The notes below the pieces were generated by a model. That model had not been told where the DNA came from and ran no database searches. It worked only from the letters and a program-made list of their open reading frames with translations. Both the position numbers and the translations under genes were made by a program. From SIG578 sp045655125 (lineage in GTDB: Bacteria; Bacillota; Clostridia; Oscillospirales; Ruminococcaceae), in assembly GCA_045655125.1 (NCBI GenBank), contig JAZOOR010000069.1:1-37194 (forward strand): a stretch of 37,194 nucleotides of DNA. The letters are read 5' to 3'. Below are positions 16,730 through 24,700 of this stretch, piece after piece. Each line of letters starts with the position of its first letter. Position 1 is the stretch's first letter.

Positions 16730-18475
16730 TTAACCTATCCAGCCTCTTTTTTCAAGTATTTTTACAATTTTTTTCCCCTTCGGGAGCATAATTATATCAT
16801 CTTTTGCTAATGTTTTGAAAAGTAATAGGCAAATTGCATAAATTATACCCGCAAAAATTATGGAAATTAACGTAGCAAGTCTTGAAGAAATAAGTCCCTC
16901 TAAAATATTATAGGACACCGCTGCGGCAATCCCGCAGCAAGCAGCCGCCGCAAAAGGCTTAATAAATGTTGACTTTATATCGGGTGCAGCTCCTATCTGA
17001 CGGCTTAAAAAGAAAAGGCTTGCAATAAAAAGGAACAGATAGCAAAGTATTGTTCCAACAGGGGCGCCCTTTACATTTATTGATGGTATGGAAACCAAAA
17101 TAAAGTTGGTTATTATTTTGATTGTTCCGCCAATGAGCATAAGCTTTACCGGAAGGTCTGCCCTGCCGACTGCCTGAAGCATACTGTTTGTGGGGGTAAG
17201 AAGGGCGATAAATATAACAGCCACTCCTAAAAGCGATAGTGCAGGCGCCGCAATAGATACCTCAAGGCTGCGTCCCGGATATATGAGCTCAAGAATTGGT
17301 CTTGCTAAAACTGCTATTCCAATTCCACCCGGGAAAGCAACAAGGCTTGTTATACGCAGTACAGATTCTACACTCTTTTTTGTCTGAACAGAGTCTCTGA
17401 GTGTCCACGCGGCAGTTACCGCAGGAAGTGCGCTTATCGCAAAGCTTGTTGTAATAGTGGGAACAAGGTTAAAAATACTTGTGGTGTAGCTATATGCTCC
17501 AAAAATAAAATCAGGGATATTGCTTGCCTCCTGCCCTATGCCCGGATACATAGAAACAATCGTCTGGGGATCTATCTCCATTATATGACTGAGTCTATTT
17601 AGTATAGAGCTTGTATCAATGAATGTGGAGATGGTTGTGGCAAGAGTGCCAAGCGAAACAGGGATTGCAATAGCGCAAAGAGCACGCAGAATTTGCTTGC
17701 TGCTTTGTGCAGGCGGCGAAGAAACAAGCTGCTCTTGTGAAATACCGTCACCCTTTACTTTATAGCGAATATGCAGATAAGCCGCTCCGATAAAGGTGCT
17801 AAGTGTGACACCGAATATGGATGCAGCCGAGGCTATCGGGGCAATTATTGCGTTCGCCTCAATATCGCTTTCGCAGTATGTCCCAAAAACCGTCTGCGTT
17901 GTATTATACTGATTATTTCCTATATAAATCACTATCCACGCGAGCACAAGGCCAAGCACAAGCTTTGCTGCTGCCTCAATAATCTGGGAGATTGCTGTGG
18001 GGTACATATTTTTTAGTCCCTCATAATATCCCCTTCTCGAGCTCATCATACAGCAGAAGAATATTGCAGGAGCAAGGCAGATTATTGAAAGAAAAGCTGC
18101 AGGGGTAGAAACTATTTTGTCAGCATATATCTTTGCTCCGAAAAGCATTATTATACTGGCAACTCCGCCTGTAACGGTAAATGTAGCTGTTGATACCCTC
18201 AGTATCTTTTTTACCTCGCGGTAATTTCCCTTGGTTGCGTTTTCGGAAACCATTCGTGCAACTGCAACGGGCAGTCCTGCCATTGCAAGCGAATAAAGCG
18301 GGGTAAAAACATTATATGCAACATTAAAATATGCGAAGCCCTCGGTGGGAAGCAGCCAGCTTACAGGAACCTTAAAGCAGAAGCCTATTACTTTTACAAC
18401 CAGCGTGGCAATAACAAGTATTAAAGCGCCCTCAAGAAAGCTCTGAGATGAGCGCTTTTGTGTTGAACGGTGCAT
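16730..18475 (-). CDS. MOP-superfamily flippase, SpoVB/MurJ-like polysaccharide exporter
   Basis: A 581-residue membrane protein with about 14 helices of the MviN/MurJ/SpoVB/Wzx group, which flip lipid-linked sugars. Characteristic pieces: the N-terminal GALILVIATLVVKVIGFCFKVP, GFAYFNVAYNVFTPLYSLAMAG (typical of SpoVB), ISMYPG-type loops and ALLTPTNSMLQAVGRADLPVK. Proteins of this exact type next to HU and yabP/yabQ are annotated stage V sporulation protein B, needed for spore cortex synthesis. The precise substrate (lipid II in spores or in growth) cannot be separated here. ATG 18475; it follows the zinc-ribbon gene by 23 bases. Confidence 0.9.
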   Translation of the reverse strand: MHRSTQKRSSQSFLEGALILVIATLVVKVIGFCFKVPVSWLLPTEGFAYFNVAYNVFTPLYSLAMAGLPVAVARMVSENATKGNYREVKKILRVSTATFTVTGGVASIIMLFGAKIYADKIVSTPAAFLSIICLAPAIFFCCMMSSRRGYYEGLKNMYPTAISQIIEAAAKLVLGLVLAWIVIYIGNNQYNTTQTVFGTYCESDIEANAIIAPIASAASIFGVTLSTFIGAAYLHIRYKVKGDGISQEQLVSSPPAQSSKQILRALCAIAIPVSLGTLATTISTFIDTSSILNRLSHIMEIDPQTIVSMYPGIGQEASNIPDFIFGAYSYTTSIFNLVPTITTSFAISALPAVTAAWTLRDSVQTKKSVESVLRITSLVAFPGGIGIAVLARPILELIYPGRSLEVSIAAPALSLLGVAVIFIALLTPTNSMLQAVGRADLPVKLMLIGGTIKIITNFILVSIPSINVKGAPVGTILCYLFLFIASLFFLSRQIGAAPDIKSTFIKPFAAAACCGIAAAVSYNILEGLISSRLATLISIIFAGIIYAICLLLFKTLAKDDIIMLPKGKKIVKILEKRGWIG

Positions 18476-18498
18476 AAGCGAAGTCTACCTCCGAATTA

Positions 18499-18912
18499 TT
18501 ATTCTTTATCCTCATCTTTAGAAAAATCAACACTGTAAACAGTTTTATGATAAGGGTGAAGATTTGCACCGCAATTTAAGCAAATTTCATCTTCTTTATC
18601 ATTATATACGCCGCAGTTTTTGCATTTCTGGCAGTATTTAATTAAATCAGCCTGCTCTTTGAGCTCTGCGATTTGCTCTCTCAAAAGGTCAATTTCGTGT
18701 ATACGCATAGAAACGACCTCTCCAAGTTCCTCACCCGCTTTTGCCTTGTTATACACGCGGATACCCAGATGTGTGTAACATTTTCTCAGTTCGGCTCGAA
18801 GTTTATATATTTGCAGATGGGTTTTGCCTTTATCGACTAATTCTTCCGCCTTCTGAGTTGTTTTATCGGTTATTGTTTTAGCGGTTTCAAAAATTTCATC
18901 AAAAAAGTTCAT
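18499..18912 (-). CDS. coiled-coil protein with C-terminal zinc ribbon
   Basis: A 137-residue soluble protein of unknown function. Residues 1-85 are helical and charged (FFDEIFETAKTITDKTTQKA, then LREQIAELKEQADLIKYC). They are followed by a zinc ribbon with cysteine pairs CQKCKNCG and CLNCG, and an acidic tail ending SKDEDKE. Similar helix-plus-ribbon proteins are widespread in Clostridia without a known role. The ATG at 18912 is chosen because AAAGGATGG sits ten bases upstream; an in-frame TTG at 18936 has none. It has a consensus promoter of its own and is followed closely by the flippase gene. Confidence 0.82.
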   Translation of the reverse strand: MNFFDEIFETAKTITDKTTQKAEELVDKGKTHLQIYKLRAELRKCYTHLGIRVYNKAKAGEELGEVVSMRIHEIDLLREQIAELKEQADLIKYCQKCKNCGVYNDKEDEICLNCGANLHPYHKTVYSVDFSKDEDKE

Positions 18913-18956
18913 TACATTCCATCCTTTCTTAATCAAAAATCTATTGTTTCGCTTAT

Positions 18957-18985
18957 ATTATACAACCTTTTTATAATTTTTACAA
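18957..18985 (-). promoter_or_regulatory. sigma-A promoter before the zinc-ribbon gene
   Basis: TTGTAA (18985-18980), 17 bases, then perfect TATAAT (18962-18957) on the minus strand. It lies directly beyond the stop codon of the nucleoside kinase gene and would drive the zinc-ribbon and flippase genes. Confidence 0.8.
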
Positions 18986-18987
18986 TA

Positions 18988-19950
18988 TTACTTATCACCT
19001 ATAAATTCTCTGATCATGGAATTTTCAGGAACTATAGACGCAGGAGCATCATAGAAAATTTCAAGTTTATCAGCAAGCTCCTTAAGAGTAGCAGCGTGCT
19101 GCGGATTTGTGACCTCGGATTTTTCCATAATCGGCAAAAGATAGTGGTGGTATATGCAAGGCTCATAAAAATGAGTTGTATCAACAACACAGTCGGCGCT
19201 ATCCTTAAACGGAATGATGGTCTTAATCTCTTCCCTGCAAACTCCTTCCCACATATTCAGGGTGTTTTCAAAGCTACTGCCGCGAAAATAATAATCTCTT
19301 ATCATTCTGCGCATAAGGCGGAGATTTCTCCTCTTTAAAACGGGATTGCCGTCCTCATTATATATCTGACTTAAAGGGTTTACAAACAGCTTGTAAAAGC
19401 CTTTATTTCCAAACGCTTCAATTCCGTCTGTAAGCTGAGGATTTATAGCATGAAGTCCCTCAACTATAACAATATCATTTTCGCTTGTTTCTAAAACTCG
19501 TGCTTTTTTTGCCTCTCTTTTACCTGTGATAAAATCAAAATAAGGGATTACAGTTTTCTCCCCTGACAAAAGCAGACCGAAGCATTTTCTGATTTCATTT
19601 ATATCGAGGGTGTTTACAGACTCAAAATCAGTTTCGCCGTTTTCCAAAAGCGGAAGCTCATCACGATTTAAAAAGAAATCATCGAGCGAAACATAAACGG
19701 CATTTTTGCCGCCTTTAACTATTTTTTCAGAAAGCTTTCGCGCGGTTGTTGTTTTGCCCGAGCCAGAGGGACCCGCGATAAGAACTATCTTATAGCAGGT
19801 GTTTGAAAGAAGAAGCTCTGCAATATTCTCAAGTTGCCCGTCATAATGCTCCTCGCAAACTCGGACAAGCTCACTGACATTATTTTCTGCAAGCTCGTTT
19901 ACTGCTTTGGCTGTAACTATACCATTTTCATTAAAAAGGATATTGTTCAT
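18988..19950 (-). CDS. P-loop nucleoside (uridine-type) kinase
   Basis: Phosphoribulokinase/uridine kinase family. The P-loop is IAGPSGSGKTTTA (residues 58-70), followed by VYVSLDDFFLNRDELP and the second acidic motif IVIVEGLHAINP. At 320 residues it lacks the TGS/threonyl-tRNA-synthetase-like N-terminal domain found in many clostridial uridine kinase homologues (about 550 residues). It keeps only a short N-terminal region (1-52). ATG 19950 has GAGAGG and overlaps the end of hemZ by 20 bases, so translation is probably coupled. Substrate uridine or cytidine is inferred from family; related kinases use other small substrates. Confidence 0.82.
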   Translation of the reverse strand: MNNILFNENGIVTAKAVNELAENNVSELVRVCEEHYDGQLENIAELLLSNTCYKIVLIAGPSGSGKTTTARKLSEKIVKGGKNAVYVSLDDFFLNRDELPLLENGETDFESVNTLDINEIRKCFGLLLSGEKTVIPYFDFITGKREAKKARVLETSENDIVIVEGLHAINPQLTDGIEAFGNKGFYKLFVNPLSQIYNEDGNPVLKRRNLRLMRRMIRDYYFRGSSFENTLNMWEGVCREEIKTIIPFKDSADCVVDTTHFYEPCIYHHYLLPIMEKSEVTNPQHAATLKELADKLEIFYDAPASIVPENSMIREFIGDK

Positions 19951-21391
19951 AAAACTTAAAAACCTCTCGTTTTCTGTTTATTATATTTTCAAATCCGCTC
20001 AGATATTCTGTGGGGTACTTATAATTATAAACTCGGCGGATTTCCTCGCCGTGAGGCGCCTTTAATTTTGTAACCGCGCCCGCTCCAAGCGCCAAAATAG
20101 TGTGAACCTCATCCATAATATATATATTATAATATCCTTTATGACTATCTATGGTGTATCCTACATTTTCAAGGTTTGATAAGGTACCTTTTTGTCGGTA
20201 CATGTAATACGGAAAAAATCCATCCTTAAATAGTCTTTGGCGGGACATTCCCACCATTGTTTCTACCGGTGTTTCCCCATTTATAAACGCGCTTTTTCCG
20301 TTCTGCGCTAAATTTGCCGCTCTTTTTACGGTAAGTGTGTGAAGTGTGATGTTTTCGGGGCGCAAGGAAATAGCCGTTTCAAGCGAATTTTCAAATGACT
20401 CTACGGTGTCATCAGTGAGTCCTGCAATAAGGTCCATATTTATTGTTTTAAATCCAACCCGCCTTGCAAGGTAGAAAGCATCAAGGGTTTGCTTTGATGT
20501 GTGTTTTCTCCCGATTGCATTAAGAACATCATCATTAAAGGTTTGAGGATTTATGCTTATTCTATCTGCGCCAAAATCCTTTATAGCTTTAAGCTTTTCC
20601 ATTGTAACAGTATCGGGGCGACCTGCCTCGACGGTATACTCTGTTATAGCAGATAAATCAAAGTTATCTGCTATTTTGCCCATAAGGAAAGAAAGTTGCT
20701 GTGCGCTTAAGGTAGTGGGAGTACCGCCGCCGAAATACACGCTTTTAAGCCTGAGTCCTGCCGTTTTTGCAATACTGCCCGCATCCTCTATTTCTTTAGC
20801 AAGGTACTCTACATACTGAGGAATTATGCTCGCAAATTTCTCAACCGAACCGGACACAAACGAGCAGTAGTTACATCTTGAAGGGCAAAACGGGATTGAG
20901 ATATAAAGGCTGAAATCCTGCGGCTTTGACTCTAAAAGCACTGGGCGCTCTGCCAAAGCCGTCTGCCATACAAGCAAAAATTTATCCTCACTGACACGAT
21001 ACTCCGAAAGGAATTTTTGGCGCACTTCCTGAGCGGTTGCTCCCGCATCAAGCATTCTGTGAACCAATCTTGTAGGTCTCACTCCTGTTAAGAGCCCCCA
21101 CTTTTGTTCTTTTCCCGAAATATCAACAAGGCAGTCATAAAGCATTCCTGCCATCTGCCACTCGGTTTTTTGCTCATTGAAGTCCTTTATCCTCTCGCAT
21201 CTTTGAGAGTGTTTTTTCTCTATGCATACAGAAATAAAAATCTCGCTGCTTTGCCGAACTTCAGTTAAAACATAATCTCCGACAGCTTCTAAAATATCAT
21301 ATTTTATTTCTATCTCACGCTCATGGAAAAACATTCTTGCAATATTTTCCATTTCATAACGAAAGGGGTGGTTATTTATAATTATCTGCAT
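19931..21391 (-). CDS. hemZ: HemZ-like radical SAM protein (coproporphyrinogen dehydrogenase family)
   Basis: Radical SAM enzyme of the HemZ branch, related to oxygen-independent coproporphyrinogen III oxidase HemN. The iron-sulfur cysteines are C169, C173 and C176 in SIPFCPSRCNYCSFVSGS. Further motifs are VYFGGGTPTTLSAQQL, EYTVEAGRPDTVT, RISINPQTFND and DLIAGLTDDT. The first 155 residues are the extra N-terminal domain of HemZ. Length 486 matches. No other heme biosynthesis gene is nearby, so a true role in heme synthesis is uncertain; the family is common in clostridia that lack a full pathway. It starts at ATG 21391 after the MBL hydrolase gene. Confidence 0.87.
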   Translation of the reverse strand: MQIIINNHPFRYEMENIARMFFHEREIEIKYDILEAVGDYVLTEVRQSSEIFISVCIEKKHSQRCERIKDFNEQKTEWQMAGMLYDCLVDISGKEQKWGLLTGVRPTRLVHRMLDAGATAQEVRQKFLSEYRVSEDKFLLVWQTALAERPVLLESKPQDFSLYISIPFCPSRCNYCSFVSGSVEKFASIIPQYVEYLAKEIEDAGSIAKTAGLRLKSVYFGGGTPTTLSAQQLSFLMGKIADNFDLSAITEYTVEAGRPDTVTMEKLKAIKDFGADRISINPQTFNDDVLNAIGRKHTSKQTLDAFYLARRVGFKTINMDLIAGLTDDTVESFENSLETAISLRPENITLHTLTVKRAANLAQNGKSAFINGETPVETMVGMSRQRLFKDGFFPYYMYRQKGTLSNLENVGYTIDSHKGYYNIYIMDEVHTILALGAGAVTKLKAPHGEEIRRVYNYKYPTEYLSGFENIINRKREVFKFYEQYPF

Positions 21392-21400
21392 ATTTATACC

Positions 21401-22024
21401 CTATGCGTATTCAATAAAATACGGATTATGTTGTTTTTCCATATCGAGTGTGGTTTTTTCGCCGTGGCCTGCAAGGATACGGTAATTTTGGGGGAGAGCT
21501 GCAAGCTTTTTTATCGACTGAATCATAAATGCCTCATTTCCGCCGTAAAAATCTGTTCTTCCTACGCTACGCTCGAGAACTGTATCTCCCGAAAACATCA
21601 CATCCTCGCAAAGAATTACCATTGAGCCTTTACTATGGCCAGGAGTTAATAGAAATTTGAATTCAAGCTCATCGAGGGTGAGTGTATCTCCATCCTCTAC
21701 CTCAATATCAGCTTTTAAGCTGTGGGGATGGTTTGTAAACATCCACGACATGCTTTTATCTGTATCTTCAAGCATTTCTGCATCGCGGCTACCGATTACA
21801 AGCTTTGCGCCTGTTCTCTCTACCAAATCATATGCAGAGGCGGTATGGTCATAGTGACCGTGGGTAAAAATAATGTACTTAAGGTTTGCTCCCGATTTTA
21901 AAAGGGCCGCTTCTATCTTTTCAAATTCCATACCGGGATCAATGATAACCGCGTTACCCTTTTGGGTGGTTACAATATAAGTGTTATTTAAAAGCTTACC
22001 GACAACAACGGTTTGAATATTCAT
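21401..22024 (-). CDS. metallo-beta-lactamase fold hydrolase (glyoxalase II-like)
   Basis: A 207-residue hydrolase with the di-metal motif THGHYDH (H55, H57, D59, H60), LLTPGHSKGSM (H130), FSGDTVL (D147) and AGHGEKTT (H187). All ligands are present. This YcbL/YqgX-type group hydrolyses thioesters or related substrates; the physiological substrate is unknown. ATG 22024 follows GTGAGG. It is the middle gene of the recJ-rel-dtd-MBL-hemZ-kinase run, eight bases after dtd and ten before hemZ. The rel-dtd-MBL-hemZ order is frequent in Clostridia. Confidence 0.9.
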   Translation of the reverse strand: MNIQTVVVGKLLNNTYIVTTQKGNAVIIDPGMEFEKIEAALLKSGANLKYIIFTHGHYDHTASAYDLVERTGAKLVIGSRDAEMLEDTDKSMSWMFTNHPHSLKADIEVEDGDTLTLDELEFKFLLTPGHSKGSMVILCEDVMFSGDTVLERSVGRTDFYGGNEAFMIQSIKKLAALPQNYRILAGHGEKTTLDMEKQHNPYFIEYA

Positions 22025-22031
22025 AAAAGCC

Positions 22032-22496
22032 TCACTTTTGTTTAGACATTATCTTTTCTGTGTCTAGAATGATAGATATTGGTCCGTCATTAGTAACGGA
22101 CACCTTCATATAAGCTCCAAAAACGCCTTTTTCGACCTTTCTTACGCCGTTTTCCCGAAGTTTCTCGCAAAAGCGCTCGTAAAGTCGGTTAGCTTCTTCA
22201 GGGCGCTGCGCTCCGTCATAGGAAGGTCTTGTTCCCTTTCTTGCATCGGCACAAAGTGTGAAATTAGATATAGCAAGCACCTCTCCGTCAACATCTAAAA
22301 CCGATTTATTCATTTTACCGTCTTCATCATTAAATATTCGGAGGCTTGCAGCCTTTCGTGCAAGATAATCGCACTCTGCGTCTGTGTCGTCTTTAAAAAC
22401 ACCGACAAAGATTACAAGTCCTCTATCTATTGCGCCGACTGTTTTTTCTTCTACCCTAACACTTGCCTCCAGTGACCTTTGTATCAATATAGTCAT
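22032..22496 (-). CDS. dtd: D-aminoacyl-tRNA deacylase
   Basis: Dtd removes D-amino acids mischarged onto tRNA. The 154-residue protein has the N-terminal MTILIQRSLEASVRVEE, GLVIFVGV, KAASLRIFNDEDGKMNKSV, LAISNFTLCADARKGTRPSY and the C-terminal NDGPISIILDT. In most family members the active-site motif reads SQFTL and the C-terminal one NDGPVT; here they are SNFTL and NDGPIS. The conserved Thr and the Gly-Pro pair are kept, so activity is still expected. ATG 22496 overlaps the stop of the rel gene by one base (ATGA), a translational coupling arrangement. Confidence 0.93.
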   Translation of the reverse strand: MTILIQRSLEASVRVEEKTVGAIDRGLVIFVGVFKDDTDAECDYLARKAASLRIFNDEDGKMNKSVLDVDGEVLAISNFTLCADARKGTRPSYDGAQRPEEANRLYERFCEKLRENGVRKVEKGVFGAYMKVSVTNDGPISIILDTEKIMSKQK

Positions 22497-24682
22497 CAGT
22501 TTGTTGCCCTTTCTACTATGTTGATGCTTGGAATTTTGGAAAGACGGTCTATAATTGTTCTTAAATGCTCTGCGCCCTCTGTGCTTATAGAAATATGGAA
22601 ATAGCTTCTTCCATCCTTTGTGTCCTTTGCGCTTATACTATGAATAGGAACGCGCATCTGAGCAAACTGTGTACTGATATCAAGAAGCAGGTTGGAACGC
22701 GAATTTGCCCATATAATAAGGCTTACATCGTAGCTGCTTGAACGGGTTGCAGATACCCAATGCACCTTTACCCAGCGCTGTTTATTTTCCTCACGCTTCA
22801 TACCGTCTATCGCGTGGGCGCAATCCGCCTTATGCACCGAGACTCCCGAACCGCGTGTTATAAAACCAACAACCTCGTCACCTGGAAGCGGGCTGCAGCA
22901 TTTTGCAAATTTAACAAGGCAGTTATCAAGTCCCTCAACGATAACACTGCCGTTTTGCTTGCGGCTCTTATTTTCGCTGACGACATCTTCAATAGAAAAG
23001 CTCTGATTTTTAGCCTTGGCCTCTTTGACAGCCTTGTTATAATCCTCTTTTACGCGAGGCATAATTCTTGAAATCAGTATTCCACCGTAGCCGATTGCGG
23101 CATAAAAATCATCAAGGTTGTCATAATGGTGGCGCTTTGCAATATTAAGAAGAAACTCATCGCGTTTATCGGGTGCAATACTGATAAGATTGCGGCGAAA
23201 CTCAGCGTCAAGCTCAAGTCTGCCCTGTTCAATATTTTCTTCACGGTATTCCTTTTTAAACCAGTTTCTTATTTTATTTCGCGCTTCGCTTGTTGCAACA
23301 AGCTTTATCCAGTCACGGCTGGGGCCTTTTCCCTTGGTATTTGAGGTTATAATCTCGACAATTTCTCCTGTTTTGACCTTATAGTCAAGCGGAACTATTT
23401 TACCGTCAACCTTTGCGCCGACGGTTCTGTTACCAACTGCTGTGTGAATTGCATAAGCAAAGTCGATAATACAGGAGCCGATAGGCAGGCTCACAACATC
23501 GCCCTTTGGAGTGAACACAAAAACCTCTTCGGGTGCAATATCGGATTTAATGCTACGCACTATCTCCTCAACATCCTCTGCCTCTTTCTGTGCTTCAAGC
23601 AGCTGACGCACCCATACAAGCCGCTCTTCAATCTTGTTTTTACCACTTATTCCCTGCTTATATTTCCAGTGCGCCGCAATTCCGTACTCGGCGGTGTGGT
23701 GCATATCCCAAGTTCTAATCTGCACCTCAAAGGGAACACCCTCTTTATCAATAACTGTTGTGTGAAGCGACTGATACATATTAGGCTTGGGGGTGGAAAT
23801 ATAGTCCTTAAACCTATTAGGAATGGGACGGAACATATCGTGAATAATACCCAGAATGTTATAGCATTCATTCACACTGTCAACTATAACGCGGACAGCA
23901 TATATATCATAGATTTCCTCAAAAATCTTGTTTTGCATAAATACCTTGCGGTAAATTCCGTAAACGCTCTTGACTCTTCCCTCTACAACTATATCGCCCT
24001 GTTCGCCGAGTCTTTCGCGGATACGCTCCTTAATTCTATCGAGAAACTCCTGTCTTTCTTCCTTTTGTCCGACAAGCTTTTCCTCTATCTGCTCATAACC
24101 GATGGGGTCGAGGTGTTTAAGCGACAAGTCCTCTAATTCCTCTTTAACTGCCCGAATACCGAGTCTGTGCGCTATGGGAGCGTAAACCTCCATAGTTTCA
24201 AGAGATTTATCGCGCTGCTTCTGCTCCGATACATAATCGATAGTACGCATATTATGCAGGCGGTCAACAAGCTTTATAATAACAACACGAATATCGCGCG
24301 ACATAGCGAGCAGCATTTTTCGCACATTTTCCGCCTGCTGTTCCTCTCTTGAGGTAAGCGGCAAAAGTCCGAGCTTTGTAACGCCATCAACAAGCGCCGC
24401 AACATCGCTGCCAAATTTAACTTCAACCTCGCGAAGTTCTACCTCTGTATCCTCAACAACATCGTGTAGTATCGCCGCCACGATGGTATCTGTGTCCATT
24501 CCCATCTCAACAAGTATCTTCGCTACTGCAAGAGGGTGCACAATATAAGGCTCACCCGATTTGCGCTTCTGTCCCTCATGGGCAGTTTTTGCAAACGAGT
24601 ATGCAGAAATTATTTTGTCTTTATTAAGGCTTTTAATATTGCGGTCTATCGCATCCATTAACTGCTTTAGTAATGCATCCAT
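22496..24682 (-). CDS. rel: bifunctional (p)ppGpp synthetase/hydrolase (Rel)
   Basis: RSH-type stringent response enzyme, 728 residues. Domains in order: HD hydrolase (HP at 49-50, ILHDVVEDTE with H73-D74), synthetase (about 240-350: YDIYAVRVIVDSVNECY, MYQSLHTTVI, PFEVQIRTWDMHHTAEYG), TGS (about 395-455, VFTPKGDVVSLPIGS), a helical region, a cysteine-containing segment (LVKFAKCCSPLPGDEVVGFI) and a C-terminal ACT domain. Both hydrolase and synthetase motifs look intact. ATG 24682 follows recJ by 18 bases; dtd overlaps its stop. The rel-dtd pair is conserved across Bacillota. Confidence 0.97.
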   Translation of the reverse strand: MDALLKQLMDAIDRNIKSLNKDKIISAYSFAKTAHEGQKRKSGEPYIVHPLAVAKILVEMGMDTDTIVAAILHDVVEDTEVELREVEVKFGSDVAALVDGVTKLGLLPLTSREEQQAENVRKMLLAMSRDIRVVIIKLVDRLHNMRTIDYVSEQKQRDKSLETMEVYAPIAHRLGIRAVKEELEDLSLKHLDPIGYEQIEEKLVGQKEERQEFLDRIKERIRERLGEQGDIVVEGRVKSVYGIYRKVFMQNKIFEEIYDIYAVRVIVDSVNECYNILGIIHDMFRPIPNRFKDYISTPKPNMYQSLHTTVIDKEGVPFEVQIRTWDMHHTAEYGIAAHWKYKQGISGKNKIEERLVWVRQLLEAQKEAEDVEEIVRSIKSDIAPEEVFVFTPKGDVVSLPIGSCIIDFAYAIHTAVGNRTVGAKVDGKIVPLDYKVKTGEIVEIITSNTKGKGPSRDWIKLVATSEARNKIRNWFKKEYREENIEQGRLELDAEFRRNLISIAPDKRDEFLLNIAKRHHYDNLDDFYAAIGYGGILISRIMPRVKEDYNKAVKEAKAKNQSFSIEDVVSENKSRKQNGSVIVEGLDNCLVKFAKCCSPLPGDEVVGFITRGSGVSVHKADCAHAIDGMKREENKQRWVKVHWVSATRSSSYDVSLIIWANSRSNLLLDISTQFAQMRVPIHSISAKDTKDGRSYFHISISTEGAEHLRTIIDRLSKIPSINIVERATN

Positions 24683-24700
24683 AAAAGTTAGTCTGCTCCT

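Noticed and set aside
23444..24136. Plus-strand open frame of 230 codons opposite rel
   Set aside because: It lies wholly inside the strongly conserved rel coding sequence, has no ribosome site and encodes low-complexity, unfamiliar text; a shadow of the real frame.
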